Source: Sedimentitalea sp042687825
Lineage (GTDB): Bacteria; Pseudomonadota; Alphaproteobacteria; Rhodobacterales; Rhodobacteraceae
Reading direction: 5' to 3'
Assembly: GCF_042687825.1 (NCBI RefSeq)
Contig: NZ_JBHUQE010000017.1
Coordinates: forward strand, 1 to 64,000
DNA length: 64,000 nucleotides
Shown here: one piece after another, positions 47,785 through 54,877 of the stretch
Numbering within the stretch: position 1 is the first letter of the stretch
How the letters are laid out: every line of letters begins with the position of its first letter
The notes under the pieces: generated by a model
What the model was told of the DNA's origin: nothing
Database searches by the model: none
Seen by the model: only the letters and a program-made list of their open reading frames with translations
Made by a program: the position numbers and the translations under genes

Positions 47785-48126
47785 ATGTCCGATGCGCTCG
47801 ATACCGTTTTTGCCGCCCTCGCCGACCCGACCCGCCGGGCGATTCTGTCGATGTTGCTCGAAGACGACATGGCGGTCACCGATGTGGCGGCGCCTTTTGA
47901 CATGTCGCTGGCGGCGATCAGCAAGCATCTGGCGATCCTGACCCGCGCCGGCCTGATCAGCCAGGAAAAACGCGGCCGGGTGAAATGGTGCAAGCTGGAA
48001 CCCGACGCCCTGCGCGGCGCCTCGGTCTGGATGCAGGGGTTCGGCCAGTTCGAACCGGTCAATCTGGAGGCATTCGAGCGGTTTCTGGCGCATGAACTCC
48101 GTGCGGATCCGCACCAGGACGGATGA
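47785..48126 (+). CDS. ArsR-family transcriptional regulator
   Basis: 113 residues. Winged helix with FAALADPTRRAILSMLLEDDMAVTDVAAPFDMSLAAISKHLAILTRAGLI, then a beta wing (EKRGRVKWCKLEPDAL). No metal-binding ELCVCDL motif is present; this group usually pairs with an SRPBCC-domain partner, not found here. The single Cys (KWCKL) lies in the wing. A perfect inverted repeat lies upstream. It is divergent from the Fo operon. Confidence 0.9.
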   Translation: MSDALDTVFAALADPTRRAILSMLLEDDMAVTDVAAPFDMSLAAISKHLAILTRAGLISQEKRGRVKWCKLEPDALRGASVWMQGFGQFEPVNLEAFERFLAHELRADPHQDG

Positions 48127-48249
48127 AAGAGGCCCCGGGCGCACGGCCCCCATATACGCGCAGCCAGGGAACCTGCGGCAAAAGCGAAGGACGGCACAGG
48201 CCCTGGGGCAACCCGGATTTCCCGCTGTCGTCCCGCTTTGCGGCGGGCT

Positions 48250-49548
48250 TCACCCCTCTGGATCAAAAGCAACAATATCGGTCTTTTCTTCAAACCCACG
48301 CAAGCCGTGGGCGCCCAGGCCAGTTGCGGGTTCCGAAATCCGCGCCGCGAATGCCCCGGTCGCCAAAAGCGGGGCGCCCAGCGCCCGAGTCATGTCCTCT
48401 ACCCGGCTCACCTTGGCCACGGATGTTCCGATAGCGGTGAAATCCAGTCGCTTTTCAGTTCCCACGTTTCCGAACGCCACCTCTCCTGCATGCAGCGCGA
48501 TGCCGAAATCCACCACATCGGCCCCGGACAGGGCAGTGCGACGCCGAAAGGCCTCTCGCGCGGCCGAGAGAGCAGCGGCACACATGTCTTCCGGGGCGCG
48601 CTCCGTGCCGTCAAAGGGAAAAATGGCCAAAAGGCCATCGCCAATGAACTTGAGCACTTCGCCGCCATGCTCCATCACCGCGCCGGCCACACAATCGAAA
48701 TACCGGTTCACGGCGGCAACATAGTCTTCGGGGGACAATTGCCGGCCAAGCTCGGTCGATCCGCGCATGTCGCTGAAGAACAGCGCGCAATTGATCCGCT
48801 GCACGTCACCCCGTGCAATTTGTCCGTTCAGGACCGATCGACCGGACATGCGCCCCAGATAGGCTTCCACCAACTCGGAAACGAAAAACCGCTCCGAAAC
48901 GATGCGGATGGCAGCCATCAGCGGAATGTTGATGCGGCGGAACCCGTCGACTTCCTGATCGGTGAACCCCGATCGCCGCCGAGTCGCATAGGACACGGTC
49001 GCGCCGAGATAATATTTCACTTCCTCCGCCATCGCGACGGCGTGAAATCCGAACGGCGCGGTAAAAGCGACATACCCGGTCATGCCGGAAGCAGCCAGAC
49101 GGGTATAGATCGGGTATCTATCGCGTGTCGAGGGGTCGGTCAGATCATCACGAAGGAAGGGTAAATCCGAAACTTCATCCGCCAAAGCCAGCCCGCGCAA
49201 GTGATCAAAAGACTTTGCCGCCGCCTGCGCCGCGCGGGTCAGATCTCCGAATGGCGACTTGTCCAGAAGCGCGTTATTCAAGGCAGAGCGGGGATAGACG
49301 GACCAGTCCGCGCGCCCCGTGCCGGCATCCCATGTCACATCCACAATGCCGATGACCGGATGCATCAGCAGCCGCCCTTGCGAAATCCGCGCCACCGGTA
49401 CGCCAGCATCGATCAGCCGCGTGCCCAGTCCCTGGACCAGGTCCTCCAGGCTGGCGTCCAGCAGGGCCACCCTTTGCAACCAGTCCGCAATGCGTTCGAA
49501 TCTATCGTTCAACCCAGTCACCCCTTGCCGCCGGACCTTATAGCACAT
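48250..49548 (-). CDS. Class III adenylate/guanylate cyclase
   Basis: 432 residues. The N-terminal ~230 residues are an uncharacterised sensor-like part without membrane helices. The C-terminal cyclase domain has FFSDMRGSTELGRQL (first metal Asp), VLKFIGDGLLAIFPF (second metal Asp) and GNVGTEKRLDFTAIGTSVAKVSRVE. In the last motif the usual Asn is Ala, so activity or transition-state binding may be altered. Possible starts are ATG 49548, GTG 49521 or TTG 49512; the last has AAGGGG at good spacing. Confidence 0.86.
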   Translation of the reverse strand: MCYKVRRQGVTGLNDRFERIADWLQRVALLDASLEDLVQGLGTRLIDAGVPVARISQGRLLMHPVIGIVDVTWDAGTGRADWSVYPRSALNNALLDKSPFGDLTRAAQAAAKSFDHLRGLALADEVSDLPFLRDDLTDPSTRDRYPIYTRLAASGMTGYVAFTAPFGFHAVAMAEEVKYYLGATVSYATRRRSGFTDQEVDGFRRINIPLMAAIRIVSERFFVSELVEAYLGRMSGRSVLNGQIARGDVQRINCALFFSDMRGSTELGRQLSPEDYVAAVNRYFDCVAGAVMEHGGEVLKFIGDGLLAIFPFDGTERAPEDMCAAALSAAREAFRRRTALSGADVVDFGIALHAGEVAFGNVGTEKRLDFTAIGTSVAKVSRVEDMTRALGAPLLATGAFAARISEPATGLGAHGLRGFEEKTDIVAFDPEG

Positions 49549-49698
49549 CGGCCAGGATACGCGGTTTCAATCAAGCCGTGCCGCCAACGACCTTCAATCT
49601 CGATCCAATCGGATCGGATGCCCGGACAGCGCCCGGCCCTTGGCCCCGGACGACCGGAAGGTCCCGCCTATCCGACCCTGTCGGGCGGCAAAACACCT

Positions 49699-50580
49699 TC
49701 ACCCATCCTTTTGCAGCAACAGCAGCAGCGCCACGATCGTCAGCGCGATCCCCACAAGGATCAGGCCGGTGGGCGCGCCGTGACCCAGCGCGATCTCCCA
49801 CAGGATCACCCAGCTGGGGGTCAGGTATGTATAGGCCATCACCTTTGATGCCGGCAGCCGCATCGCGGCAATGCGCACCAGCAGAAAGCTGCCGGCGGTG
49901 GCAAAGACCGAGACATAGACCAGCGTGGCCCAGACGATGGCCGGCAGATTGCCCCAGTCCGTGGCGCGGATGTCCGGCCAGCCGACGACGCACAGAACCA
50001 GGCACCCGGCCAGGATCACCGCAAAGGTGAACGCGACCGCCGGTTCGCCGCGGCTGAGCCGGCGCATCGCCGCCGGATAGGCGGCATGGGCCACGCAACC
50101 GGCCAGAAAGATCATCTCGCCGCGTCCGATATCAAAAGCCCGCAGCGCGGCCCAATCGGCGCGAAAGATCACCCACAACGCTCCGGCCGCCCCGACCGCA
50201 AGCGCCAGGGCGATGCGCCCGGTCACCATCTGGCGCAGCAAAAGCCAGCCGAAGCCCCCCGCCAGGATCGGCGTCAGGGTGAACACCGCCGCCGCGCTGA
50301 CCGGCGCCGCGGTCTTCAGCCCTTCGAACATCAGCACGAAATAGACGACATAGAGACCGCCCAGCACCAGATAGCGCCAGGGCGCCGCAAAGACCCGCCG
50401 CGGCAGGCCCGAGGTCGCCAGCGCCAGCCCCGCCAGGATCGCGCCGGCAATGGCAAAGCGCAAGGCGGTCAGCGCCATCGGTGCGATCTGGTTGGCGACC
50501 AGCGCCCCCAGCGAAAACGACCCGGCGACCAGCGCCGAGAACAGCAGCATCGACAGGTGCCCCTCGGTGCGCGGGCTCAC
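49699..50580 (-). CDS. EamA/DMT-family exporter
   Basis: 293 residues from a GTG that overlaps the LysR stop (GTGA). Ten hydrophobic segments in two EamA repeats. Repeat 1 has FSALVAGSFSLGALVANQIAPMALTALRFAIAG. Repeat 2 ends with the typical SKVMAYTYLTPSWVILWEIALGHGAP. DMT exporters remove amino acids or metabolites. The substrate is unknown, but coupling with the LysR gene suggests the regulator controls it. An ATG at 50550 with GAGGGG upstream is an alternative start. Confidence 0.87.
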   Translation of the reverse strand: MSPRTEGHLSMLLFSALVAGSFSLGALVANQIAPMALTALRFAIAGAILAGLALATSGLPRRVFAAPWRYLVLGGLYVVYFVLMFEGLKTAAPVSAAAVFTLTPILAGGFGWLLLRQMVTGRIALALAVGAAGALWVIFRADWAALRAFDIGRGEMIFLAGCVAHAAYPAAMRRLSRGEPAVAFTFAVILAGCLVLCVVGWPDIRATDWGNLPAIVWATLVYVSVFATAGSFLLVRIAAMRLPASKVMAYTYLTPSWVILWEIALGHGAPTGLILVGIALTIVALLLLLQKDG

Positions 50581-51455
50581 AGGGTCCAGTCCGCGGCGCG
50601 TTGTTTCAGAAAACGAGTGAAATCCTGCACCTTGGTGCTGCGATGCAAATCCACATGGGTGACCAACCACAGGCTGGAGGTCCATTCCGGCTGCGGTGCC
50701 ATCACCTGCACCAGATCGTCGCGCTGCAAGGCCATCCACAGCGGCAGAAATCCGATGCCGGCGCCGGACAGCACCGCCTGTTCCAGCGCCTGCCCGCTGG
50801 TGGCGCGAAAGGTCATCGCCGCGTCCGGCAGGATCCGCCGCAGCCAGGCGTTGAACGGGGCGCGATTGGCCTCGTCGTCATGCACGACAAAGCGGTGCCC
50901 GGCAAACCCGTCGATGCCGTCGGGCGCACCCCGCGCCTGAACGTAGTCGCGGCTGGCGTAAAGGCCGGCACGCAGCTTGACAAAGGGCTGAACCACATTG
51001 TCCGGCTGCTCTGGCGGCGATCCGGCGCGGATCGCCACATGCGCTTCGCCATATTCCAGCCGGAACAGCCGGTCCGAAGTGAGATAGCGCACGACCAGAT
51101 CCGGATGCGTCCGTTGATAGGCGCAAAGAACCGGCACGATCAGCGGTGACAGCGCGGCCAGCGAGGTCACCGCCAGCGTCCCCGTAACCGTGTCGCCCTG
51201 CCCCCTCAGCCGCCCGACCAACTGGTTGAACTGGTCCTCTGTGGCCTGGGCCACCCGCAGAAGGTCGTGCCCGGCCTCGGTCGCGGTATAGCCGCGGGCA
51301 TGGCGCTGGAACAGCTTGACGCCCAGCCGCGCCTCGATCGCGTCGATATGACGGATCACCGTGGCGTGATGCACCCCCAGCACCTGAGCCGCGCCGCTGA
51401 CGGTGCCCAGCCGCGCCACCTGATAGGCGGTCCGCACTTCGTCCCAGTTTTCCAT
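50577..51455 (-). CDS. LysR-family transcriptional regulator
   Basis: 292 residues from an ATG preceded by GAGGGA. N-terminal winged helix: WDEVRTAYQVARLGTVSGAAQVLGVHHATVIRHIDAIEARLGVKLFQR, followed by a periplasmic-binding-like effector domain. It is followed by an EamA exporter gene whose start overlaps its stop, so the two form a small operon. The usual divergent-promoter layout of LysR genes is absent. Confidence 0.92.
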   Translation of the reverse strand: MENWDEVRTAYQVARLGTVSGAAQVLGVHHATVIRHIDAIEARLGVKLFQRHARGYTATEAGHDLLRVAQATEDQFNQLVGRLRGQGDTVTGTLAVTSLAALSPLIVPVLCAYQRTHPDLVVRYLTSDRLFRLEYGEAHVAIRAGSPPEQPDNVVQPFVKLRAGLYASRDYVQARGAPDGIDGFAGHRFVVHDDEANRAPFNAWLRRILPDAAMTFRATSGQALEQAVLSGAGIGFLPLWMALQRDDLVQVMAPQPEWTSSLWLVTHVDLHRSTKVQDFTRFLKQRAADWTL

Positions 51456-51519
51456 TGCGTCCCTCAATGTGCATTTTTTCACATTACACGTGTTTTTCGC
51501 GTGCTGCGTTCGCATGTTC

Positions 51520-52015
51520 AACGCTTAACTGTGGTCGACAACACCAAACTGAACACAATGGATTGCGAGTCGAGCCTGCGCCGCCTGACGTGCCCCGCTC
51601 CGCAACTTTTCGAGCAGTGTTGGCCGTTCAGTGGCGAGATCGCTGTAATCGGCGGCCGCAACGACCTCTCGGCACAATCGGTCAGCTGAGCGGCGCGCGT
51701 CACGGGCGGTGTCGCGGTAGAGCTGGCGCGCATTCTTCCAACCCCAGTGCAAGCGTCAATCTGGAACAGTGCTGCGACAGGCGGCCACACTGAGCAACCA
51801 GTTCTTCGTGACGGGTCCCTGCCGTTTCATGCCAGGCCTCGGCGTTCCGCAATTGCCCTTGTGCAACCCAAGGCCGCTGACCGGCCTCTGCCCCAATGAG
51901 GCGGTGGGCAAGCACCGTCCTCAGCAGACATCGCCGCCCCGAACCGGTCAGCGGTCTCAGCCGTCAGATTGCCGCGATGCTGCAGCCATACGCTCAAGTG
52001 TCCGGTCTAACGCGC
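51520..52015 (-). pseudogene. Possible decayed gene, function unrecognised
   Basis: Reading the minus strand, protein-like segments continue across different frames: LDRTLERMAAA near 52000, then LAHRLIGAEAGQRPWVAQGQLRNAEAW (about 51915-51830), then ARQLYRDTARDARRSADRLCREVV and ERPTLLEKLRSGARQAA (about 51740-51570). No single frame is open across all of them. This pattern suggests a gene broken by frameshifts. I cannot name a family, and it could also be chance. It lies between the LysR gene and the AraC gene. Confidence 0.3.
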
Positions 52016-52960
52016 AGATGATGACGTGACTTGTCGCCGGAAGCTGGCAGGAGAGAGACCAATTTCTTTCTTGAAAACCCGCGCAAAAGCGGAATCCGAC
52101 GCGTATCCGGCGCGTTCTGCGGCATCCGATACGGAATTTGATGGGTCAGCGAGACATTGTTTGGCGATCTCCAATCGCCAGGCGGTCACGTAGTGCATTG
52201 GCGACATCGCCATCTTCTTTTGAAACTGAACCGCAAAGTTTGTGCGTGACATGCCCGCAACACGCGCCATCGCTTCTATGGTCCAGGATGCGCTTGGGTC
52301 CTTGTGGAACGCATCAAGAGCCCGGGCCAAATGCTGATCAGAAAATCCGTTCAGACCCCATTTCGACGATTCATCACTTTCTATGAACGTGCGTATGGCC
52401 TGCGCAAGAATGGCTTCTGACATCTTCAAGGCAATGAGATCGCCGCCCAGGCGATGGCCCCCGGCCTCGTCTCCGATCACGCGCAGGGTTGCCTCCATCC
52501 ATTTTCCGGCCGTCTCTCCATAATTCCTGACATGTATGATCGGCGGCAGGCGTTCCAGCAGGACATGTTTCGCATGAGGGTCGAAGGAAAAATGGCCGCA
52601 AATGAGTTGCGTGTCCCGGTCGTCTTCATCGCCACCGTAAACCAGGACCCCGGTGCCTGTGTATCCCGACCGTTCCAGGACCGTATCCAGCGGCAGAACC
52701 GCATCCCTTGTTTCAGGCGCACAGTAAAGTTTGTGGGACGCGCCATGTGGCACAATCAACAGGTCGCCCTGTTCCAGCGCCACCACTTTTTCGTGCCCTT
52801 CGACTTCGATCAGGCAATTGCCCCTGTGGGCAAAATGAAACCGGGCGACGTTTTCGAATTTCGGGACTTCTATTCCCCAAGGGGTGGTCAGCGAAGTGCG
52901 AAAATAGAGCGCGCCGCGGACGGACAGCTTGGTAAGGATATCGCTGAGCAGATCAAGCAT
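52007..52960 (-). CDS. AraC-family transcriptional regulator with cupin domain
   Basis: 317 residues. N-terminal cupin (FHFAHRGNCLIEVEGHEKVVALEQGDLLIVPHGASHKLY). C-terminal AraC double helix-turn-helix: WTIEAMARVAGMSRTNFAVQFQKKMAMSPMHYVTAWRLEIAKQCL and SVSDAAERAGYASDSAFARVFKKEIGLSPASFRR. The ATG at 52960 lies nine bases from the end of the transposon at 52970, so native 5' sequences are now on the far side of the element, beyond 55871. Expression probably changed. Its old neighbour across the junction is the DUF4142 gene. Confidence 0.9.
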   Translation of the reverse strand: MLDLLSDILTKLSVRGALYFRTSLTTPWGIEVPKFENVARFHFAHRGNCLIEVEGHEKVVALEQGDLLIVPHGASHKLYCAPETRDAVLPLDTVLERSGYTGTGVLVYGGDEDDRDTQLICGHFSFDPHAKHVLLERLPPIIHVRNYGETAGKWMEATLRVIGDEAGGHRLGGDLIALKMSEAILAQAIRTFIESDESSKWGLNGFSDQHLARALDAFHKDPSASWTIEAMARVAGMSRTNFAVQFQKKMAMSPMHYVTAWRLEIAKQCLADPSNSVSDAAERAGYASDSAFARVFKKEIGLSPASFRRQVTSSSAR

Positions 52961-52961
52961 G

Positions 52962-52969
52962 TTTTTTAA
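52962..52969 (+). repeat. Left 8-bp target-site duplication
   Basis: TTTTTTAA, identical to the right copy at 55864-55871. Eight-base duplications are characteristic of IS1595-family insertion. Confidence 0.9.
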
Positions 52970-52993
52970 GGCGTTATTATACTTGACGTACCC
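52970..52993 (+). repeat. Left terminal inverted repeat of the transposon
   Basis: Begins GGCGTTATTATACTTGACG and ends TACCC. Read outward it carries a perfect TATAAT hexamer (CAAGTATAATA) facing the AraC gene. It also encodes the last codons of the 78-residue passenger protein. Confidence 0.9.
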
Positions 52994-53213
52994 GCCACAA
53001 ATCCAGCATCTCAAATGCCGCGTCCAAGGATGCTACGCGGGCGAGAACTTTTAGCCCCCTGCGGCTAAGGCCTTCTTGAGTTTCAAATAAAAAGTACCCA
53101 CCGAAGCCTAAATGCTCTGCCTCGCTATCAATAATGGACTGTTGCGATAGTTCCGCGATATGAATCGACCTATAGTTGTCAATTCTTGCTGATCCGAGGT
53201 ATCCTTCGTTCAT
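52977..53213 (-). CDS. Transposon passenger protein, 78 residues
   Basis: Starts at ATG 53213 with GAGGGAG at 7-nt spacing; an ATG at 53240 is possible. The protein begins MNEGYLGSARIDNYRSIHIAELSQQ, is acidic in the middle (SIIDSEAEHLGFGGYFLFETQ) and has no membrane segment or known motif. It ends WRVRQV, encoded by the left inverted repeat, with the TAA stop inside the repeat, so it is a true part of the element. Its start codon shares two bases with the divergent 235-residue gene. Confidence 0.6.
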   Translation of the reverse strand: MNEGYLGSARIDNYRSIHIAELSQQSIIDSEAEHLGFGGYFLFETQEGLSRRGLKVLARVASLDAAFEMLDLWRVRQV

Positions 53214-53919
53214 GGCCCGTTCTCCCTCACGCCCGCGCATTTCCGCAAACGATTTAGCTCTCTATATGGTTTCATCTGACACCGCCCGAATGGGCATTAT
53301 CAGGCGAGCAGCGGAACCGCAGACCTTTGTCACGACGCGATATAAAGACGTTCGTGCCCCCATAAGGGCATTTTTATCAGACATGGCCCGCTGCGGGAAT
53401 CCCCTGATTGAAGCTGCGTCGATGTTTGAGCAACGAGCGGATGATCCCTCAGAAAGCGACCTCAGGAAAGATGATGCCCGCCAATCAATAGAGGTCATCA
53501 ACGCGCTACGCGATATGGACAACCTTCTGTCGGGATTCAACTTCCAACAGGCACCAAACAGTCACCCCAAACTTGAAATTTCAGGTGTTGAGATATCGGT
53601 TAGGGCCGATCTTTGGGCCATCGGCGAAAGAAGGGGCGTTGAACAGGTAGGCGGTGCAATCCTGCGAATGACACAGGATGATGCGGAGACTCCTACAGCC
53701 ATCGCTCGAAGACGAGAGATGGGCGTCTATGTAGCGACGTTGCTGCGAATGCACTTAGATCAAAACAATCCCACTGATAGAATGCCAGCAAATCGGCTGT
53801 GCATGTCGATTGATGTCAGGCATGGGCAAGTGTTCACCGCACCAAATTCAAATACACGCAGGATGAACGACATTGAGGCAGCGTGTCGTGTCATTCAGGC
53901 TCTTTGGGGGCAGGCGTAG
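53212..53919 (+). CDS. Transposon passenger protein, 235 residues
   Basis: Starts MARSPSRPRISANDLALYM at ATG 53212; GAGG lies 12 bases upstream, and a TTG at 53176 is an alternative. The composition is soluble and charged. Notable segments are TTRYKDVRAPIRAFLSDMAR, EISVRADLWAI followed by VGGAILRM, and near the C terminus NRLCMSIDVRHGQVFTAP with NTRRMNDIEAACRVIQALWG. The ADL...ILRM layout faintly recalls a nuclease core, but the catalytic set is not complete, so I do not claim it. No family is recognised. Its last 29 bases overlap the convergent 53-residue gene. Confidence 0.75.
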   Translation: MARSPSRPRISANDLALYMVSSDTARMGIIRRAAEPQTFVTTRYKDVRAPIRAFLSDMARCGNPLIEAASMFEQRADDPSESDLRKDDARQSIEVINALRDMDNLLSGFNFQQAPNSHPKLEISGVEISVRADLWAIGERRGVEQVGGAILRMTQDDAETPTAIARRREMGVYVATLLRMHLDQNNPTDRMPANRLCMSIDVRHGQVFTAPNSNTRRMNDIEAACRVIQALWGQA

Positions 53920-54052
53920 CTTTTTCGTCGGACTTCTTGTTTAAGTCTAACTTGTCCATGATCTTATCAAGAGCGTCGTCGGACGTGTCCGCGCCTACGT
54001 CTTTGGCGGCTTCTTTGAAGCGCTCGATCTGATCAGATTTATACTTTTTCAT
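53891..54052 (-). CDS. Transposon passenger micro-protein, 53 residues
   Basis: MKKYKSDQIERFKEAAKDV opens a small, very charged protein that continues ADTSDDALDKIMDKLDLNKKSDEK and ends PKEPE. GGTGG lies 5-9 bases upstream of the ATG at 54052; an in-frame ATG at 54064 would add four residues. The first half looks like an amphipathic helix and the tail looks disordered. Proteins of this size and make-up are often antitoxins or adaptors, but nothing proves that here. It converges on the 235-residue gene with a 29-base overlap and is divergent from the 171-residue gene. Confidence 0.65.
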   Translation of the reverse strand: MKKYKSDQIERFKEAAKDVGADTSDDALDKIMDKLDLNKKSDEKATPAPKEPE

Positions 54053-54071
54053 AAGTTCCACCATTAGCGCT

Positions 54072-54085
54072 GCGCGTTAACGCGC
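54072..54085. promoter_or_regulatory. 14-bp perfect palindrome between divergent passenger genes
   Basis: GCGCGTTAACGCGC lies 20 bases upstream of the 53-residue gene and 70 bases upstream of the 171-residue gene. Its position in the shared promoter region suits an operator for a regulator encoded in the element, possibly the 171-residue winged-helix-like protein. Confidence 0.45.
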
Positions 54086-54154
54086 TTGCGGCAAAAGCGC
54101 GCATACGCTATCTTGTAGGAGGTCCGCCCCACGGCACAAGAGGGAGTGATTCGC

Positions 54155-54670
54155 ATGCGGGATTTCGAGAGCGACCTTAAGGCATTTAAAGAAGCGCTCC
54201 TGCGCGCCTACAACACCGGCTACAAGGACGGAGCAGAGCGGGCAAAGCGTCAAGTCCTGGCAGCTATTTCCGGAGAGCCGCCCGTTGTGACGGAACAGCA
54301 GGAGATGCCCACTGTTGCCGATGAGGTTAAGATCAATAAGCCGAAGAGAAAAAGGGCACCGCGTGGGTTGCCGCGCGCCCTCACTGTTAGGGTGATGAGT
54401 GCGCACCCCTCCGGGGTAACGCCACAGCAGATCGTGGAATCTGCTGAAACTGAATTTGAAAAGATGATCGCTGTCTCTTCCGTCCGTAGCGAACTTCGCA
54501 AAGGTGAGGAAGAGGAACGGTACGTCGAGGTTGATGGCGTATGGCATTTAGCAGATTCCGATGAAGCGGAGGGCAAAACTTTCCAAGAGCGACCCTCCGC
54601 TTCGAACTCTAGCCACGAAAGGATACAAGATGCCCCCTCCGTAACTCGTAGAATGCCCGGTACAAACTAG
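54155..54670 (+). CDS. Transposon passenger protein with winged-helix-like C-terminal part, 171 residues
   Basis: ATG 54155 follows AGGGAG at 8-nt spacing. The N terminus is a helix (FESDLKAFKEALLRAYNTGYKDGAERAKRQVL), followed by a basic linker (KINKPKRKRAPRGLPRA). Then comes a segment ALTVRVMSAHPSGVTPQQIVESAETE...IAVSSVRSELRKGEEEERYVEVDGVWHL, with the helix-turn-helix and wing pattern of small winged-helix or HARE-type domains. The tail is polar. It ends 46 bases before the tRNA and could be co-transcribed with it. A DNA- or RNA-binding role is inferred. Confidence 0.7.
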   Translation: MRDFESDLKAFKEALLRAYNTGYKDGAERAKRQVLAAISGEPPVVTEQQEMPTVADEVKINKPKRKRAPRGLPRALTVRVMSAHPSGVTPQQIVESAETEFEKMIAVSSVRSELRKGEEEERYVEVDGVWHLADSDEAEGKTFQERPSASNSSHERIQDAPSVTRRMPGTN

Positions 54671-54716
54671 GCAAGCCGCCTTTCACCCGGCGTTAGCAGG
54701 GTTGGGGCGGACCACT

Positions 54717-54818
54717 GCGGACGTGGTGGAAATGGTAGACACAGTAGCTTTGGATGCTACGGGGGCCGCCCTAGAAAGCACTCGCCCCGTGCCGGTTCGA
54801 TCCCGGCCGTCCGCACCA
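54717..54818 (+). tRNA. Non-canonical tRNA: leucine-type body, UGG anticodon
   Basis: A complete cloverleaf. Acceptor GCGGACG/CGTCCGC is perfect over 7 bp. The D arm is GTG/CAC with loop GAAATGGTAGA, as in class II leucine tRNAs. The anticodon stem GTAGC/GCTAC holds loop TTTGGAT, so the anticodon is TGG (54751-54753), reading CCN proline codons. T arm GCCGG-TTCGATC-CCGGC, A73 and an encoded CCA (54816-54818). The variable region is 30 nt (54761-54790), with GGGGC pairing GCCCC around a 17-nt loop; that is far longer than normal. The acceptor starts G1:C72, not the C1:G72 of bacterial tRNA-Pro, so leucyl charging is more likely than prolyl. Confidence 0.85.
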
Positions 54819-54839
54819 TTAGTATATAATACCCTGAGT

Positions 54840-54876
54840 CCATTGGCAAATCCTATCTACTTAGGATTGCCAATGG
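54840..54876 (+). terminator. Terminator after the tRNA, overlapping the transposase 3' end
   Basis: CCATTGGCAA/TTGCCAATGG (10 bp) plus TCCT/AGGA (4 bp) with one bulged A and an 8-nt loop, followed on the plus strand by TTTAGTATTTT. It ends two bases from the transposase stop and so separates the tRNA transcript from antisense entry into the transposase gene. Confidence 0.75.
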
Positions 54877-54877
54877 T

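Noticed and set aside
53212..53919. PD-(D/E)xK nuclease assignment for the 235-residue passenger protein
   Set aside because: An ADL...ILRM stretch recalls the fold, but the required Lys and Glu set could not be placed, so no function is claimed.
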